Shown: in pieces, positions 1 through 5,448 of the stretch
Layout: every line of letters begins with the position of its first letter
Numbering within the stretch: position 1 is the stretch's first letter
DNA from: Actinomycetota bacterium
Lineage (GTDB): Bacteria; Actinomycetota; Humimicrobiia; Humimicrobiales; Humimicrobiaceae
Direction of reading: 5' to 3'
Assembly (NCBI GenBank): GCA_018897225.1
Contig: JAHILC010000029.1
Coordinates: forward strand, 1 to 5,448
DNA: 5,448 nt
Notes under the pieces: generated by a model
The model's database searches: none
Told to the model about the DNA's origin: nothing
Seen by the model: only the letters and a program-made list of their open reading frames with translations
Program-made: the position numbers and the translations under genes

Positions 1-1462
1 CCTGATCGCTGAAATGTATCCTGAAATCTGCGAATTCCTGATAATCTTCGTGGCCTTTTCCGGCAATAATTACAATGTCTTTTTCCCCGGCAGTATCAAG
101 TGCATAAAATATTGCGTCTTTCCTGTCAGCCATTTTCATATATTTTTGAGTACCGGCTTTGAGGAATCCTTCTTCTATCATATCCATAATCATTTCTGGT
201 TCTTCAGTCCTTGGATTATCTGAGGTAATTATCGTAAAATCAGCCAGCAGAGCTGCTATCCCACCCATTATCTTCCTTTTTATCTTATCTCTATCGCCGC
301 CACAGCCAAAAACTGAAATGAGCTTCCCGCCTGGCTCCAATAATGACTTAGCCGTTTTTAAAACATTTTTCAACCCATCAGGAGTATGCGCATAATCCAC
401 TATAACATTTCTTGTATTTTGCATTGTAATTTTTTCAAACCTGCCAGGGATTCCTGCCATCTTTTTTATTCCATCTTGAATATCTTTTACATTCAGATCC
501 ATAATTAAGCCTGTGCCTGCAGAAGCTAATATATTATAAACATTGAAAAACCCGCATAACTTTGAGCTTATCTTAAATTTAAAATTACCTCCAGACTGGC
601 GCTGATAATTTAAATGCATGCTAGTCCCATTAATAGAATTATTGATATCACTTGCAACCAGTCTAGCGCTCTTATCTTTTATTGCATATGTTAGCAATTT
701 TAAATCAGTTGCCTTTGCCAGGGCTGTTCCATACATGTCATCAATATTAATTACGGCTCCCCTGCCTCCATATTTTTTTCTGTTTTCCTTTAAAAATAGT
801 CTTTTTTTAACTTCAAAATAATTTTCTATATTTGTATGATAATCCAGGTGATCCTGAGTTAAATTCGTAAAAATAAAATAATCATATACAAGGTAATCTA
901 CCCTGTGAAGATCGATAGAATGAGATGATACTTCCATTGTTGCGGCTTTTATCCCTTCCTGAACACTCCTGTAAAAAAATTCATTCAAATCCAGTGATTC
1001 AGGTGTAGTTCTATCAAAGGCTAGCAAGTCATACCCAATAAAAGCTCCAACAGTTGTAATCAATGAAGTTTTCAGCCCCGCAGACTTCAAAATCGAATCA
1101 GTCAAAAAAACTGTTGTAGTCTTTCCGTTAGTTCCTGTTACGCCTATCAATGCCAGTGAGCTGGTCGGGTTTTTATAAAAATTCCTGCAGGCTTTTGGAA
1201 ACTCCATCCTGCAGTCTTTAACTAATATCTGGGTTATATTTTTTGGAAGTTCTAGAACTTTCTGTACCATTGCGGCTGCTGCGCCATTTTGTGCTGCTTC
1301 CGGGACAAAATCATGGCCATCTTTTTTAAAACCTTTAATAGAAAGGAACAAATTCCCCATTTTAATTTTTTTTGAGTTAATAGAAATTCCGGTTATCTCA
1401 ACGTCCTGCGGACCAATGATACTGACATATTCGATATCCTTTAAAACATCCCTAAGCTTCAT
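1..1462 (-). CDS. murE: UDP-MurNAc-tripeptide synthetase MurE, meso-DAP-adding type (3' end cut by window edge)
   Basis: Cytoplasmic ATP-dependent Mur ligase that adds the third stem-peptide residue to UDP-MurNAc-L-Ala-D-Glu. I translated the minus strand from the ATG at 1462 and found 487 codons with no stop. Visible motifs: P-loop GVTGTNGKTTT (107-117), TTPE (152-155), MEVSSHS (176-182), DHLDYH (204-209), the likely carbamylated lysine K219 in EVKKRLF, DYAHTPDGL (356-364), DNPR (415-418) and GKGHEDYQ (468-475). In this family DNPR marks enzymes that use meso-diaminopimelate rather than lysine, so the peptidoglycan is probably DAP-type. The last codons read IHFSDQ, matching the usual near-C-terminal region, so only a short tail should be missing. 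The ATG lies inside the end of ftsI (11-bp overlap), which suggests translational coupling. The domain order N-terminal, central ATPase, C-terminal is intact up to the cut. Confidence 0.97.
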   Translation of the reverse strand, partial: MKLRDVLKDIEYVSIIGPQDVEITGISINSKKIKMGNLFLSIKGFKKDGHDFVPEAAQNGAAAAMVQKVLELPKNITQILVKDCRMEFPKACRNFYKNPTSSLALIGVTGTNGKTTTVFLTDSILKSAGLKTSLITTVGAFIGYDLLAFDRTTPESLDLNEFFYRSVQEGIKAATMEVSSHSIDLHRVDYLVYDYFIFTNLTQDHLDYHTNIENYFEVKKRLFLKENRKKYGGRGAVINIDDMYGTALAKATDLKLLTYAIKDKSARLVASDINNSINGTSMHLNYQRQSGGNFKFKISSKLCGFFNVYNILASAGTGLIMDLNVKDIQDGIKKMAGIPGRFEKITMQNTRNVIVDYAHTPDGLKNVLKTAKSLLEPGGKLISVFGCGGDRDKIKRKIMGGIAALLADFTIITSDNPRTEEPEMIMDMIEEGFLKAGTQKYMKMADRKDAIFYALDTAGEKDIVIIAGKGHEDYQEFADFRIHFSDQ

Positions 1463-3164
1463 ACTGCCCCACCCTTAGTCTTTTTAAAGAAAAATTCATG
1501 ATTTCCTTAAAAATAGGAGCTGCAACAGTGCCGCCAAATATTTCATTATCGGGACCATGTGGCTCATCAACTACTACTATGATTGCAACTTGTGGATTAT
1601 CGTAAGGCGCAAAACCTACAAATGAAGTAATAATTCTTCCTTCGCTGTAACCAATCCCGCTCTGGTTTGCTTTTTGTGCAGTTCCGGTTTTTCCACAAAC
1701 TTTAACATTTTCAATTTGCGCTCTAGTGCCTGAGCCATCTTCCACACATGCAAGCATCATGTCTTTCATCTTGTTGGCTGTAGTTTCACTTATAATCCTG
1801 ATCTTTTCTTTTTTTTCAAAATATTCTACCTTCTCGTTTTGAAGCCTGACTTCCTTTACAATATTTGGTGTTACCAGATAACCGCCATTTGCAATCACAC
1901 ACGCTGCCCTCACAAGCTGCAGTGGAGTTATTGAAATACTCTGGCCTATTGCCAGTGCGCCAATTGTGGATGCAGACCAGTTCTTATAGTTATATAAAAT
2001 TCCACCTTCTTCTCCAGGAAGATCTATCCCCGTTGGTTCCCCAAATCCATATTTCTTTATAGATTCATAAAACAATTTTTTCCCCATTGAGAGCGCTGAA
2101 GTAATCGCCCCGATATTACTGGAATATTTAATTATTTCACCAGTAGTATATTTTATATTATAAGTTCTAAAAACTTCCTTAATTACTTTATCTCCGACTT
2201 TTATACTTGGAGGCAGATTAAATGTCTGGTCATATTTAATGCAGTTATTATCTATTGCAGAAGATATATTTACTATTTTGAATGTGGAACCAGGCTCATA
2301 TGTAAAAGAAATTCCCTGGTTCTTATATAAGGATTCGTCATATTGCTGATAATTATTCAGTTCAAATCCCGGATAACCCGCCATAGCATAAATTTCTCCA
2401 GTCTGCGGATTCATAACTACCGCAATAGACCTTAGAGCTTTATACTTGTCTGTGACCTCTTCTAATTTTTTTTGAGCAATATATTGTATCTGCGAATCAA
2501 TTGTAAGCACTATATCACCGCCATCCATAGGAGATATATAATTATTTTTGCTGCCTGGTATTATTTTCCCATATACATCTTTTTCAATTATGTATTTCCC
2601 ATCAATACCCCTGAGAAGTTTTTCATATTCCAGCTCAACCCCATTCAACCCATTGTTATCTAAGCCTGTAAAACCTACAATTGCAGCAGCAAGGTCGTTT
2701 TGGGGATAGTACCTTTTTGTTTCATTTTGTGTGTAAATTCCTGGAAGATTTAACTGGTTTATAAGTTCTGCAACTTCTGAGCTTATCTGTCTTTTAATAT
2801 AAACAAAGCCCAACTCCTTGCTGTCGAGCTTTTGTTCTATTGTTCCAGCGTCCATATCCAATATTTTTGATAGCGCTTCTGCCTCTTGCTCTGCGCTGAT
2901 GACCATCTTTGGATTTGCATAAACTGTTTTTTCAATTAAGCTTGTAGCCAATTCTTGTTCATTCCTATCCAATATTTTTCCTCTTTTGGCATTAACTGTA
3001 AATTGATCCATATGCTGGTATTCTGCATAACTTTGGTACTTTGAAGCATATATATATTGTATTGAGACAAGCTTATATATAAGCAAAGCAAAAGCTGCAA
3101 CAAATAAAATAAACAGGAAATATATTCGTTTCCTGTTTATTTTATTATTAGTTACCCTAATCAT
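1452..3164 (-). CDS. ftsI: FtsI/PBP3-like class B penicillin-binding protein (septal transpeptidase)
   Basis: Membrane-anchored D,D-transpeptidase of 570 aa that cross-links septal peptidoglycan. The protein has a short basic cytoplasmic N-terminus, one membrane segment (about 14-34), then a dimerisation domain starting at RGKILDRNEQELA (61-73). The transpeptidase domain carries all three active-site motifs: STFK (nucleophile Ser293, Lys296), SSN (348-350) and KTGT (492-495). It ends at residue 570, about 75 residues after KTG, without PASTA repeats, unlike PBP2x or SpoVD of many Firmicutes and like FtsI of Proteobacteria and Actinobacteria. Its place between an ftsL-like gene and murE supports a division role over an elongation PBP2 role. 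The ATG at 3164 directly precedes the basic N-terminus and membrane anchor; no strong Shine-Dalgarno is seen (TTTTTAAG before ATG). The end overlaps murE by 11 bp. Codons 7-21 form a perfect inverted repeat, listed separately. Confidence 0.95.
   Translation of the reverse strand: MIRVTNNKINRKRIYFLFILFVAAFALLIYKLVSIQYIYASKYQSYAEYQHMDQFTVNAKRGKILDRNEQELATSLIEKTVYANPKMVISAEQEAEALSKILDMDAGTIEQKLDSKELGFVYIKRQISSEVAELINQLNLPGIYTQNETKRYYPQNDLAAAIVGFTGLDNNGLNGVELEYEKLLRGIDGKYIIEKDVYGKIIPGSKNNYISPMDGGDIVLTIDSQIQYIAQKKLEEVTDKYKALRSIAVVMNPQTGEIYAMAGYPGFELNNYQQYDESLYKNQGISFTYEPGSTFKIVNISSAIDNNCIKYDQTFNLPPSIKVGDKVIKEVFRTYNIKYTTGEIIKYSSNIGAITSALSMGKKLFYESIKKYGFGEPTGIDLPGEEGGILYNYKNWSASTIGALAIGQSISITPLQLVRAACVIANGGYLVTPNIVKEVRLQNEKVEYFEKKEKIRIISETTANKMKDMMLACVEDGSGTRAQIENVKVCGKTGTAQKANQSGIGYSEGRIITSFVGFAPYDNPQVAIIVVVDEPHGPDNEIFGGTVAAPIFKEIMNFSLKRLRVGQYEA
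1467..1476 (-). promoter_or_regulatory. Shine-Dalgarno-like sequence for murE
   Basis: On the minus strand AAGGGTGGGG lies 4 nt before the murE ATG, inside the last codons of ftsI. It resembles AAGGAGG imperfectly. It is the only clear purine-rich, G-containing site close to a start in this window, and it supports the ATG at 1462 as the murE start. Confidence 0.55.
3103..3146. repeat. Perfect 18-bp inverted repeat within the 5' end of ftsI
   Basis: The arm AATAAAATAAACAGGAAA (plus 3103-3120) is the exact reverse complement of 3129-3146, with an 8-nt loop (3121-3128). On the ftsI mRNA the stem would begin at codon 7, 18 nt after the first base of the start codon, and would span the basic N-terminus and the start of the membrane anchor. 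Fourteen of the pairs are A-U and four are G-C. The pairing is seen directly. An effect on translation initiation, mRNA processing or attenuation is inference, and since the arms are codons their match could be chance. Confidence 0.7.
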
Positions 3165-3188
3165 CTTAAAAATTTTTTCAATTATAAA

Positions 3189-3719
3189 TTATGGTATGAA
3201 AAATGTTAACACTCCTTCTGAAACTACCATTATAATATCTTTTATACTATATATTGTACCTAAAAAATTGTCATATTGCTTTAACTCTGGTGTAGGACTT
3301 TTTGCAATATAATCATGAATTTTTTCTTCTTTTGCTAGATTTATCCCCACAACTCTCATCACTTTTATATTCTCTGACATCTTCATCCCAAGATCGTTTT
3401 CCGCAACATTAATAATCCTATCAGGGCTTTTTAATTCAGAGATTTTTAATTTTAACCTGTCAGCGCGTTCTTTCTCCTGGGAAATCATCTCATTGCTGTC
3501 AAATATCTTTTTATCATAATTAATAGCCTGTGTTTTCAACCCTATATTCAGCAAAAGTCCAAGGCATGCAAAAACAACAACTATCATGCACACATAAAAA
3601 ATTCCAGTGCGTGATTGTATAACCTTTTCTCTGCCCGTATTTTCCTGCTTATTAACCAGATACAGCAACGGGTATGATTTCCTGCTATATAATTCTTCTT
3701 CTGCTAACCTTGCGCTCAT
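3189..3719 (-). CDS. ftsL: FtsL-like cell-division protein (bitopic, coiled coil)
   Basis: Predicted 176-aa bitopic membrane protein. It has a cytoplasmic N-terminus of about 38 residues, a hydrophobic segment (about 39-60), then a charged heptad-like helix (about 65-97) running into SPDRIINVAENDLGMKM (98-114). That last stretch resembles the typical FtsL/DivIC pattern P-x-R-I-x-x-x-A-x-x-x-LGM, which is followed here by NIKVM. FtsL forms a trimer with FtsB/DivIC and FtsQ/DivIB that activates the FtsW-FtsI septal synthase. These proteins diverge fast, so the name rests on architecture, this motif and position between rsmH and ftsI. Unlike typical FtsL (about 100-120 aa), this one has an extra C-terminal part of about 50 residues ending in a hydrophobic stretch (about 155-175). 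The start at 3719 lacks a Shine-Dalgarno; no better in-frame start is seen. Confidence 0.82.
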   Translation of the reverse strand: MSARLAEEELYSRKSYPLLYLVNKQENTGREKVIQSRTGIFYVCMIVVVFACLGLLLNIGLKTQAINYDKKIFDSNEMISQEKERADRLKLKISELKSPDRIINVAENDLGMKMSENIKVMRVVGINLAKEEKIHDYIAKSPTPELKQYDNFLGTIYSIKDIIMVVSEGVLTFFIP

Positions 3720-3722
3720 TTT

Positions 3723-3748
3723 TGTTATGCTTTTTTGTTATGCTTTTT
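3723..3748. repeat. Exact tandem duplication of 13 bp at the rsmH-ftsL junction
   Basis: On the minus strand AAAAAGCATAACA occurs twice head to tail (3748-3736 and 3735-3723). The first copy encodes the last residues of RsmH and its TAA stop; the second lies in the spacer, followed directly by AAA and the ftsL ATG. With a single copy the gap from the rsmH stop to the ftsL start would be 5 bp instead of 18 bp. It looks like a recent slippage duplication. Confidence 0.9.
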
Positions 3749-4688
3749 CAAAAACTCTTAACTTTGCGCTTTTAGACCTTGGATTATCTTCAATTTCTTT
3801 GACTGACGGTCTAACTGCCTTCTTTGTTAAAATATTTCCCTTTTTCTCTGCATCACACCTGCAAATGGGAAAATCAGGTGGACAAACACACTTACCTGAA
3901 AAATTTTCGAATTTCTTTTTCACTATCCTATCTTCTAACGAATGATAGGAAATAACTGCAATTCTCCCTTTCTTTTCAAGAAAACTAATAGACTGGTCCA
4001 ATGATTTGCCTATATTCTCAAGCTCATTATTGACTTCAATCCTTAAAGCCTGAAAAATTCTTTTTGCCGGATGTCCCTTCCTTTGATAGCCCAGTATTGC
4101 CGGAATTGCTTTGCTAATTATTTCTGATAACTCGCCGGTAGTTTCTATATTCTTTATTTTCCTGTGATTTAATATGCTCCTTACAATCCTGCCAGACCAT
4201 TTTTCTTCGCCAAATTTATAAAAAATTTCTTTCAGTCTTTCTTCAGAGTATCCATTTATTATCGAATATGCATCGATCTCCCCGTTGTTTCCGAACCTCA
4301 TATCAAGTTTTTCGTCCCTGATATAACTAAAACCTTTCCCTGACCCGTCAATTTGCATTGAAGAAAGACCTAAATCAAATAAAAAACCATTTACTTTTTT
4401 AATTTTAAGCTTTTTTAAAATTCCAGTGATGTTTACAAAATTATCATTTACAAGATAAACGTTATCTAAAAGCTTCTTTTTGGCCAGTATTCTGGCGGCG
4501 GTGCTTATGGCCTGGCTATCAAGATCAACTCCAATTATTTTGCCTGTGGGGGCAATGGCTTTAATAATTCCTATGGTATGGCCGGCACCGCCAAGCGTTC
4601 CGTCAAAAATAACATCACCTTTTTTTAAATTTAAATAATCTATTACCTCCTTTACTAGAACTGGCTTATGGATATTTTCATAATTCAT
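3738..4688 (-). CDS. rsmH: 16S rRNA (cytosine-1402-N4)-methyltransferase RsmH (MraW)
   Basis: SAM-dependent enzyme of 316 aa that N4-methylates C1402 (E. coli numbering) of 16S rRNA in the decoding centre of the small subunit. Family signatures in order: HKPVLVKEV (7-15), SAM-binding loop DGTLGGAGHT (29-38), GVDLD (53-57), FDLGLSSMQID (104-114), GHPAKRIFQALRIEVNNEL (205-223), ISYHSLEDRIVK (246-257) and the C-terminal NPRSKSAKLRVFEK (302-315). Between them lies a cysteine cluster CVCPPDFPICRC (267-278) of CxC-x7-CxC form, common in many RsmH proteins and possibly metal-binding. The length is normal. It sits 53 bp after mraZ, the standard arrangement. The ATG at 4688 puts HKPVL at the usual distance from the N-terminus, but no Shine-Dalgarno precedes it and the start lies in a repeated AATGTAAATGA. 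Confidence 0.97.
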   Translation of the reverse strand: MNYENIHKPVLVKEVIDYLNLKKGDVIFDGTLGGAGHTIGIIKAIAPTGKIIGVDLDSQAISTAARILAKKKLLDNVYLVNDNFVNITGILKKLKIKKVNGFLFDLGLSSMQIDGSGKGFSYIRDEKLDMRFGNNGEIDAYSIINGYSEERLKEIFYKFGEEKWSGRIVRSILNHRKIKNIETTGELSEIISKAIPAILGYQRKGHPAKRIFQALRIEVNNELENIGKSLDQSISFLEKKGRIAVISYHSLEDRIVKKKFENFSGKCVCPPDFPICRCDAEKKGNILTKKAVRPSVKEIEDNPRSKSAKLRVFEKA

Positions 4689-4727
4689 TTACATTTTAAA
4701 ATTTAATATTTTATTATCATTTACATT
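4685..4727. repeat. 11-bp direct repeat flanking the mraZ-rsmH gap, one copy covering the rsmH start
   Basis: On the minus strand AATGTAAATGA occurs at 4727-4717 and again at 4695-4685, 32 bp apart. In the second copy the second ATG is the rsmH start. In the first copy the equivalent ATG (4720) is out of frame with rsmH and opens a 5-codon reading frame (stop TAA). The DNA between is entirely A/T. The repeat is seen directly; a role is not established, and low complexity makes chance plausible. Confidence 0.7.
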
Positions 4728-4741
4728 GTCTTCTAACACTG

Positions 4742-5176
4742 TTAAAATCCAAGTTCCTCCAAAGTGCTATCGTCGCTCATAAATTTATTGTCTGTTTCAT
4801 CATAATAGTTAGACCAGGCTTGTCTGGACCAGATTTCTACCCTATCTGACACTCCAACCAGAACTATATCCTTATCCAGATTTGCATACTCTGATAGATT
4901 CTGTGGAATCTTAACCCTGCCCTGGGGATCAATTGCTTCATCATTTGCAGAAGCATAAAACCACCGCGCAAGCGCCAGTGTATTCTTTTTGGCTATAGGG
5001 CCAGCCGGTATTTTAGATCGAAGGTTGTTCCAGCCTTCCTTTGAAAATAAAAAAAGGCACCTCTCATCAAATCCTTTTGATATGACTGCACCTCCGATTA
5101 GTTCCTCTCTAAATTTTGAAGGAATGAAAACTCTTCCCTTATTATCTTTTGTTCTATGATATTCTCCTATAAACAT
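4742..5176 (-). CDS. mraZ: MraZ transcriptional regulator of the dcw operon
   Basis: DNA-binding protein of 144 aa with two AbrB/SpoVT-like repeats. Each shows the family DxxGR signature: DNKGRVFIP (11-19) and DPQGRVKIP (83-91). In other bacteria MraZ forms a ring-shaped oligomer that binds tandem TGG-rich boxes in its own promoter and modulates dcw expression; such boxes are present here at 5231-5280. I chose the ATG at 5176 because MFIGEYHRTKD is the almost universal N-terminus of the family. The frame is open further upstream to a GTG at 5239, which would add 21 residues (MVKIKEFSLNFILK...). That extension has no family precedent I know of and would lie over the operator and a palindrome. 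A GTG start cannot be excluded, since GGGGA stands just before it while the ATG has only weak AAAGAA. It is followed by rsmH after 53 bp. Confidence 0.95.
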   Translation of the reverse strand: MFIGEYHRTKDNKGRVFIPSKFREELIGGAVISKGFDERCLFLFSKEGWNNLRSKIPAGPIAKKNTLALARWFYASANDEAIDPQGRVKIPQNLSEYANLDKDIVLVGVSDRVEIWSRQAWSNYYDETDNKFMSDDSTLEELGF

Positions 5177-5187
5177 TTCTTTAAAAT

Positions 5188-5197
5188 TGGTTAACCA
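5188..5197. repeat. Palindrome TGGTTAACCA in the mraZ leader
   Basis: This perfect 10-bp palindrome lies 11 bp upstream of the mraZ ATG. It is flanked by A-runs and T-runs that extend the dyad with a one-base offset (AAAAT before, TTTT after). It could be an extra protein-binding site or a weak hairpin in the mraZ leader RNA, but it is short and no partner is known. Confidence 0.35.
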
Positions 5198-5230
5198 TTT
5201 TAAAATGAAATTAAGGGAAAATTCTTTGAT

Positions 5231-5280
5231 TTTCACCACTTTTCCCCACTTTTATCCATAAGATAGCACAATTCACCATA
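5231..5280 (-). promoter_or_regulatory. Probable MraZ operator: 10-bp ladder of TGG boxes
   Basis: Reading the minus strand in consecutive decamers gives TATGGTGAAT (5280-5271), TGTGCTATCT (5270-5261), TATGGATAAA (5260-5251), AGTGGGGAAA (5250-5241) and AGTGGTGAAA (5240-5231). Four of the five carry TGG at the same position followed by an A-rich end; the second is degenerate and overlaps the -10 element. Characterised MraZ operators are tandem TGGGN-type boxes (E. coli) or AAAGTG-type boxes (mollicutes) at about one helical turn, upstream of mraZ. Spacing, sequence and position all fit autoregulation. The boxes span the promoter spacer and the first transcribed bases, so binding should block RNA polymerase. 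Confidence 0.82.
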
Positions 5281-5288
5281 CTTGTAAA
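5260..5288 (-). promoter_or_regulatory. Sigma70-type promoter for the mraZ operon
   Basis: On the minus strand TTTACA (5288-5283, 5 of 6 to TTGACA) is followed after exactly 17 bp by TATCTT (5265-5260, 4 of 6 to TATAAT). TG precedes the -10 at extended -10 spacing (TGC, 5268-5266). Transcription would start near 5253, giving a leader of about 77 nt before the mraZ ATG. The region just upstream (5291-5320) is rich in A and T runs and could act as an UP element. The coincidence with the TGG ladder strengthens the call. This is a consensus match only. Confidence 0.65.
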
Positions 5289-5448
5289 TACTTTTACCAA
5301 ACTTTTTTAAAATATTTTTTATATATTTATATATAAATATATATAGTATTGTTGAGATTATAAGCACAAGAAGAGGATTTATTATTTGAAGCTGATATCA
5401 CAATAGCCTGTCATATCTACTTTTTTGGTTGGAATAAAAGAATTTAAA
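5289..5448. other. AT-rich intergenic region upstream of the mraZ promoter
   Basis: No supportable gene is seen on either strand. Short open stretches enter from the right edge on the minus strand and stop at 5398-5400 (16 codons) and 5382-5384 (21 codons). Either could be the tail of an upstream gene, but neither has a recognisable sequence. No RNA gene or convincing terminator with a GC-rich stem is visible. The part next to the promoter is nearly pure A/T. Confidence 0.5.
5320..5343. repeat. 24-bp perfect A/T-only palindrome
   Basis: The stretch 5320-5343 equals its own reverse complement and contains no G or C; its core is ATATATTTATATATAAATAT. It sits about 30 bp upstream of the -35 element. 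Such DNA melts and bends readily, and it may be simple low-complexity sequence between genes or part of an AT-rich upstream activation region. Confidence 0.6.

Noticed and set aside
159..395. Plus-strand open frame of 78 codons near the left edge
   Set aside because: It is antisense to conserved MurE motifs (DNPR and the preceding domain), so it is a shadow.
3071..3084. 14-bp palindrome GCTTATATATAAGC inside ftsI
   Set aside because: It lies within codons of the membrane anchor, is mostly A/T, and has no loop or context that would make it more than chance.
3165..3188. A-run and T-run pair (AAAAAATTTTT) between ftsL and ftsI as a terminator
   Set aside because: There is no GC-containing stem and no U-tract after a hairpin; the operon clearly continues into ftsI and murE.
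3607..3945. Plus-strand open frame of 112 codons
   Set aside because: It lies antisense to the rsmH 3' end and ftsL 5' end, which are well supported; its composition is that of a shadow frame and it has no start signal.
5357..5362. Perfect TATAAT on the minus strand upstream of mraZ, a possible second promoter
   Set aside because: No TTGACA-like hexamer lies 16-18 bp upstream (those positions read TAATAA, ATAATA and AATAAT), and TATAAT-like hexamers are expected in such AT-rich DNA.
5398..5448. Open minus-strand reading frame entering from the right edge (16 codons, ending RYDRLL), perhaps the tail of an upstream gene
   Set aside because: It is too short and has no recognisable motif; another frame is open for 21 codons over the same DNA, so neither can be preferred.

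Overview
The window holds the front end of a bacterial division and cell wall (dcw/mra) cluster. All genes are on the minus strand, so it reads from right to left: promoter and control region, mraZ, rsmH (mraW), an ftsL-like gene, ftsI (class B penicillin-binding protein) and murE. murE runs off the left edge about 487 codons in. This is the classical gene order. I see no foreign genes, mobile elements, RNA genes or CRISPR arrays, and no evidence of a wholly new system.

The DNA is AT-rich. MurE carries the DNPR motif of meso-diaminopimelate-adding enzymes. FtsI ends soon after its transpeptidase domain and has no PASTA repeats. RsmH has a four-cysteine CxC...CxC insertion near its C-terminus. 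MraZ begins with the conserved MFIGEY. Together these fit a low-GC bacterium with DAP-type peptidoglycan, perhaps a Firmicutes-, Actinobacteriota- or candidate-phylum-like lineage. The lineage is a weak inference.

Layout: 5289-5448 is AT-rich and has no supportable gene; it includes a 24-bp A/T palindrome. At 5231-5288 a good sigma70-type promoter (TTTACA, 17 bp, TATCTT with TG extension) is interleaved with a ladder of TGG-containing boxes at 10-bp steps, which matches the known MraZ operator design. mraZ (5176-4742) is followed after 53 bp by rsmH (4688-3738), after 18 bp by ftsL (3719-3189), and after 24 bp by ftsI (3164-1452). ftsI overlaps murE (1462 onward) by 11 bp. The tight packing, with no terminator in the gaps, suggests one transcript.

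How the genes work together: MraZ probably represses its own promoter and so sets the level of the cluster. RsmH methylates 16S rRNA. The FtsL-like protein and FtsI belong to the septal cell-wall synthase, and MurE supplies the DAP-containing precursor that FtsI finally cross-links. The features most worth a second look are non-coding: the MraZ box ladder, a perfect 18-bp inverted repeat inside the first codons of ftsI, an exact 13-bp tandem duplication across the rsmH stop, an 11-bp repeat that includes the rsmH start, and weak or absent Shine-Dalgarno sequences before four of the five genes.
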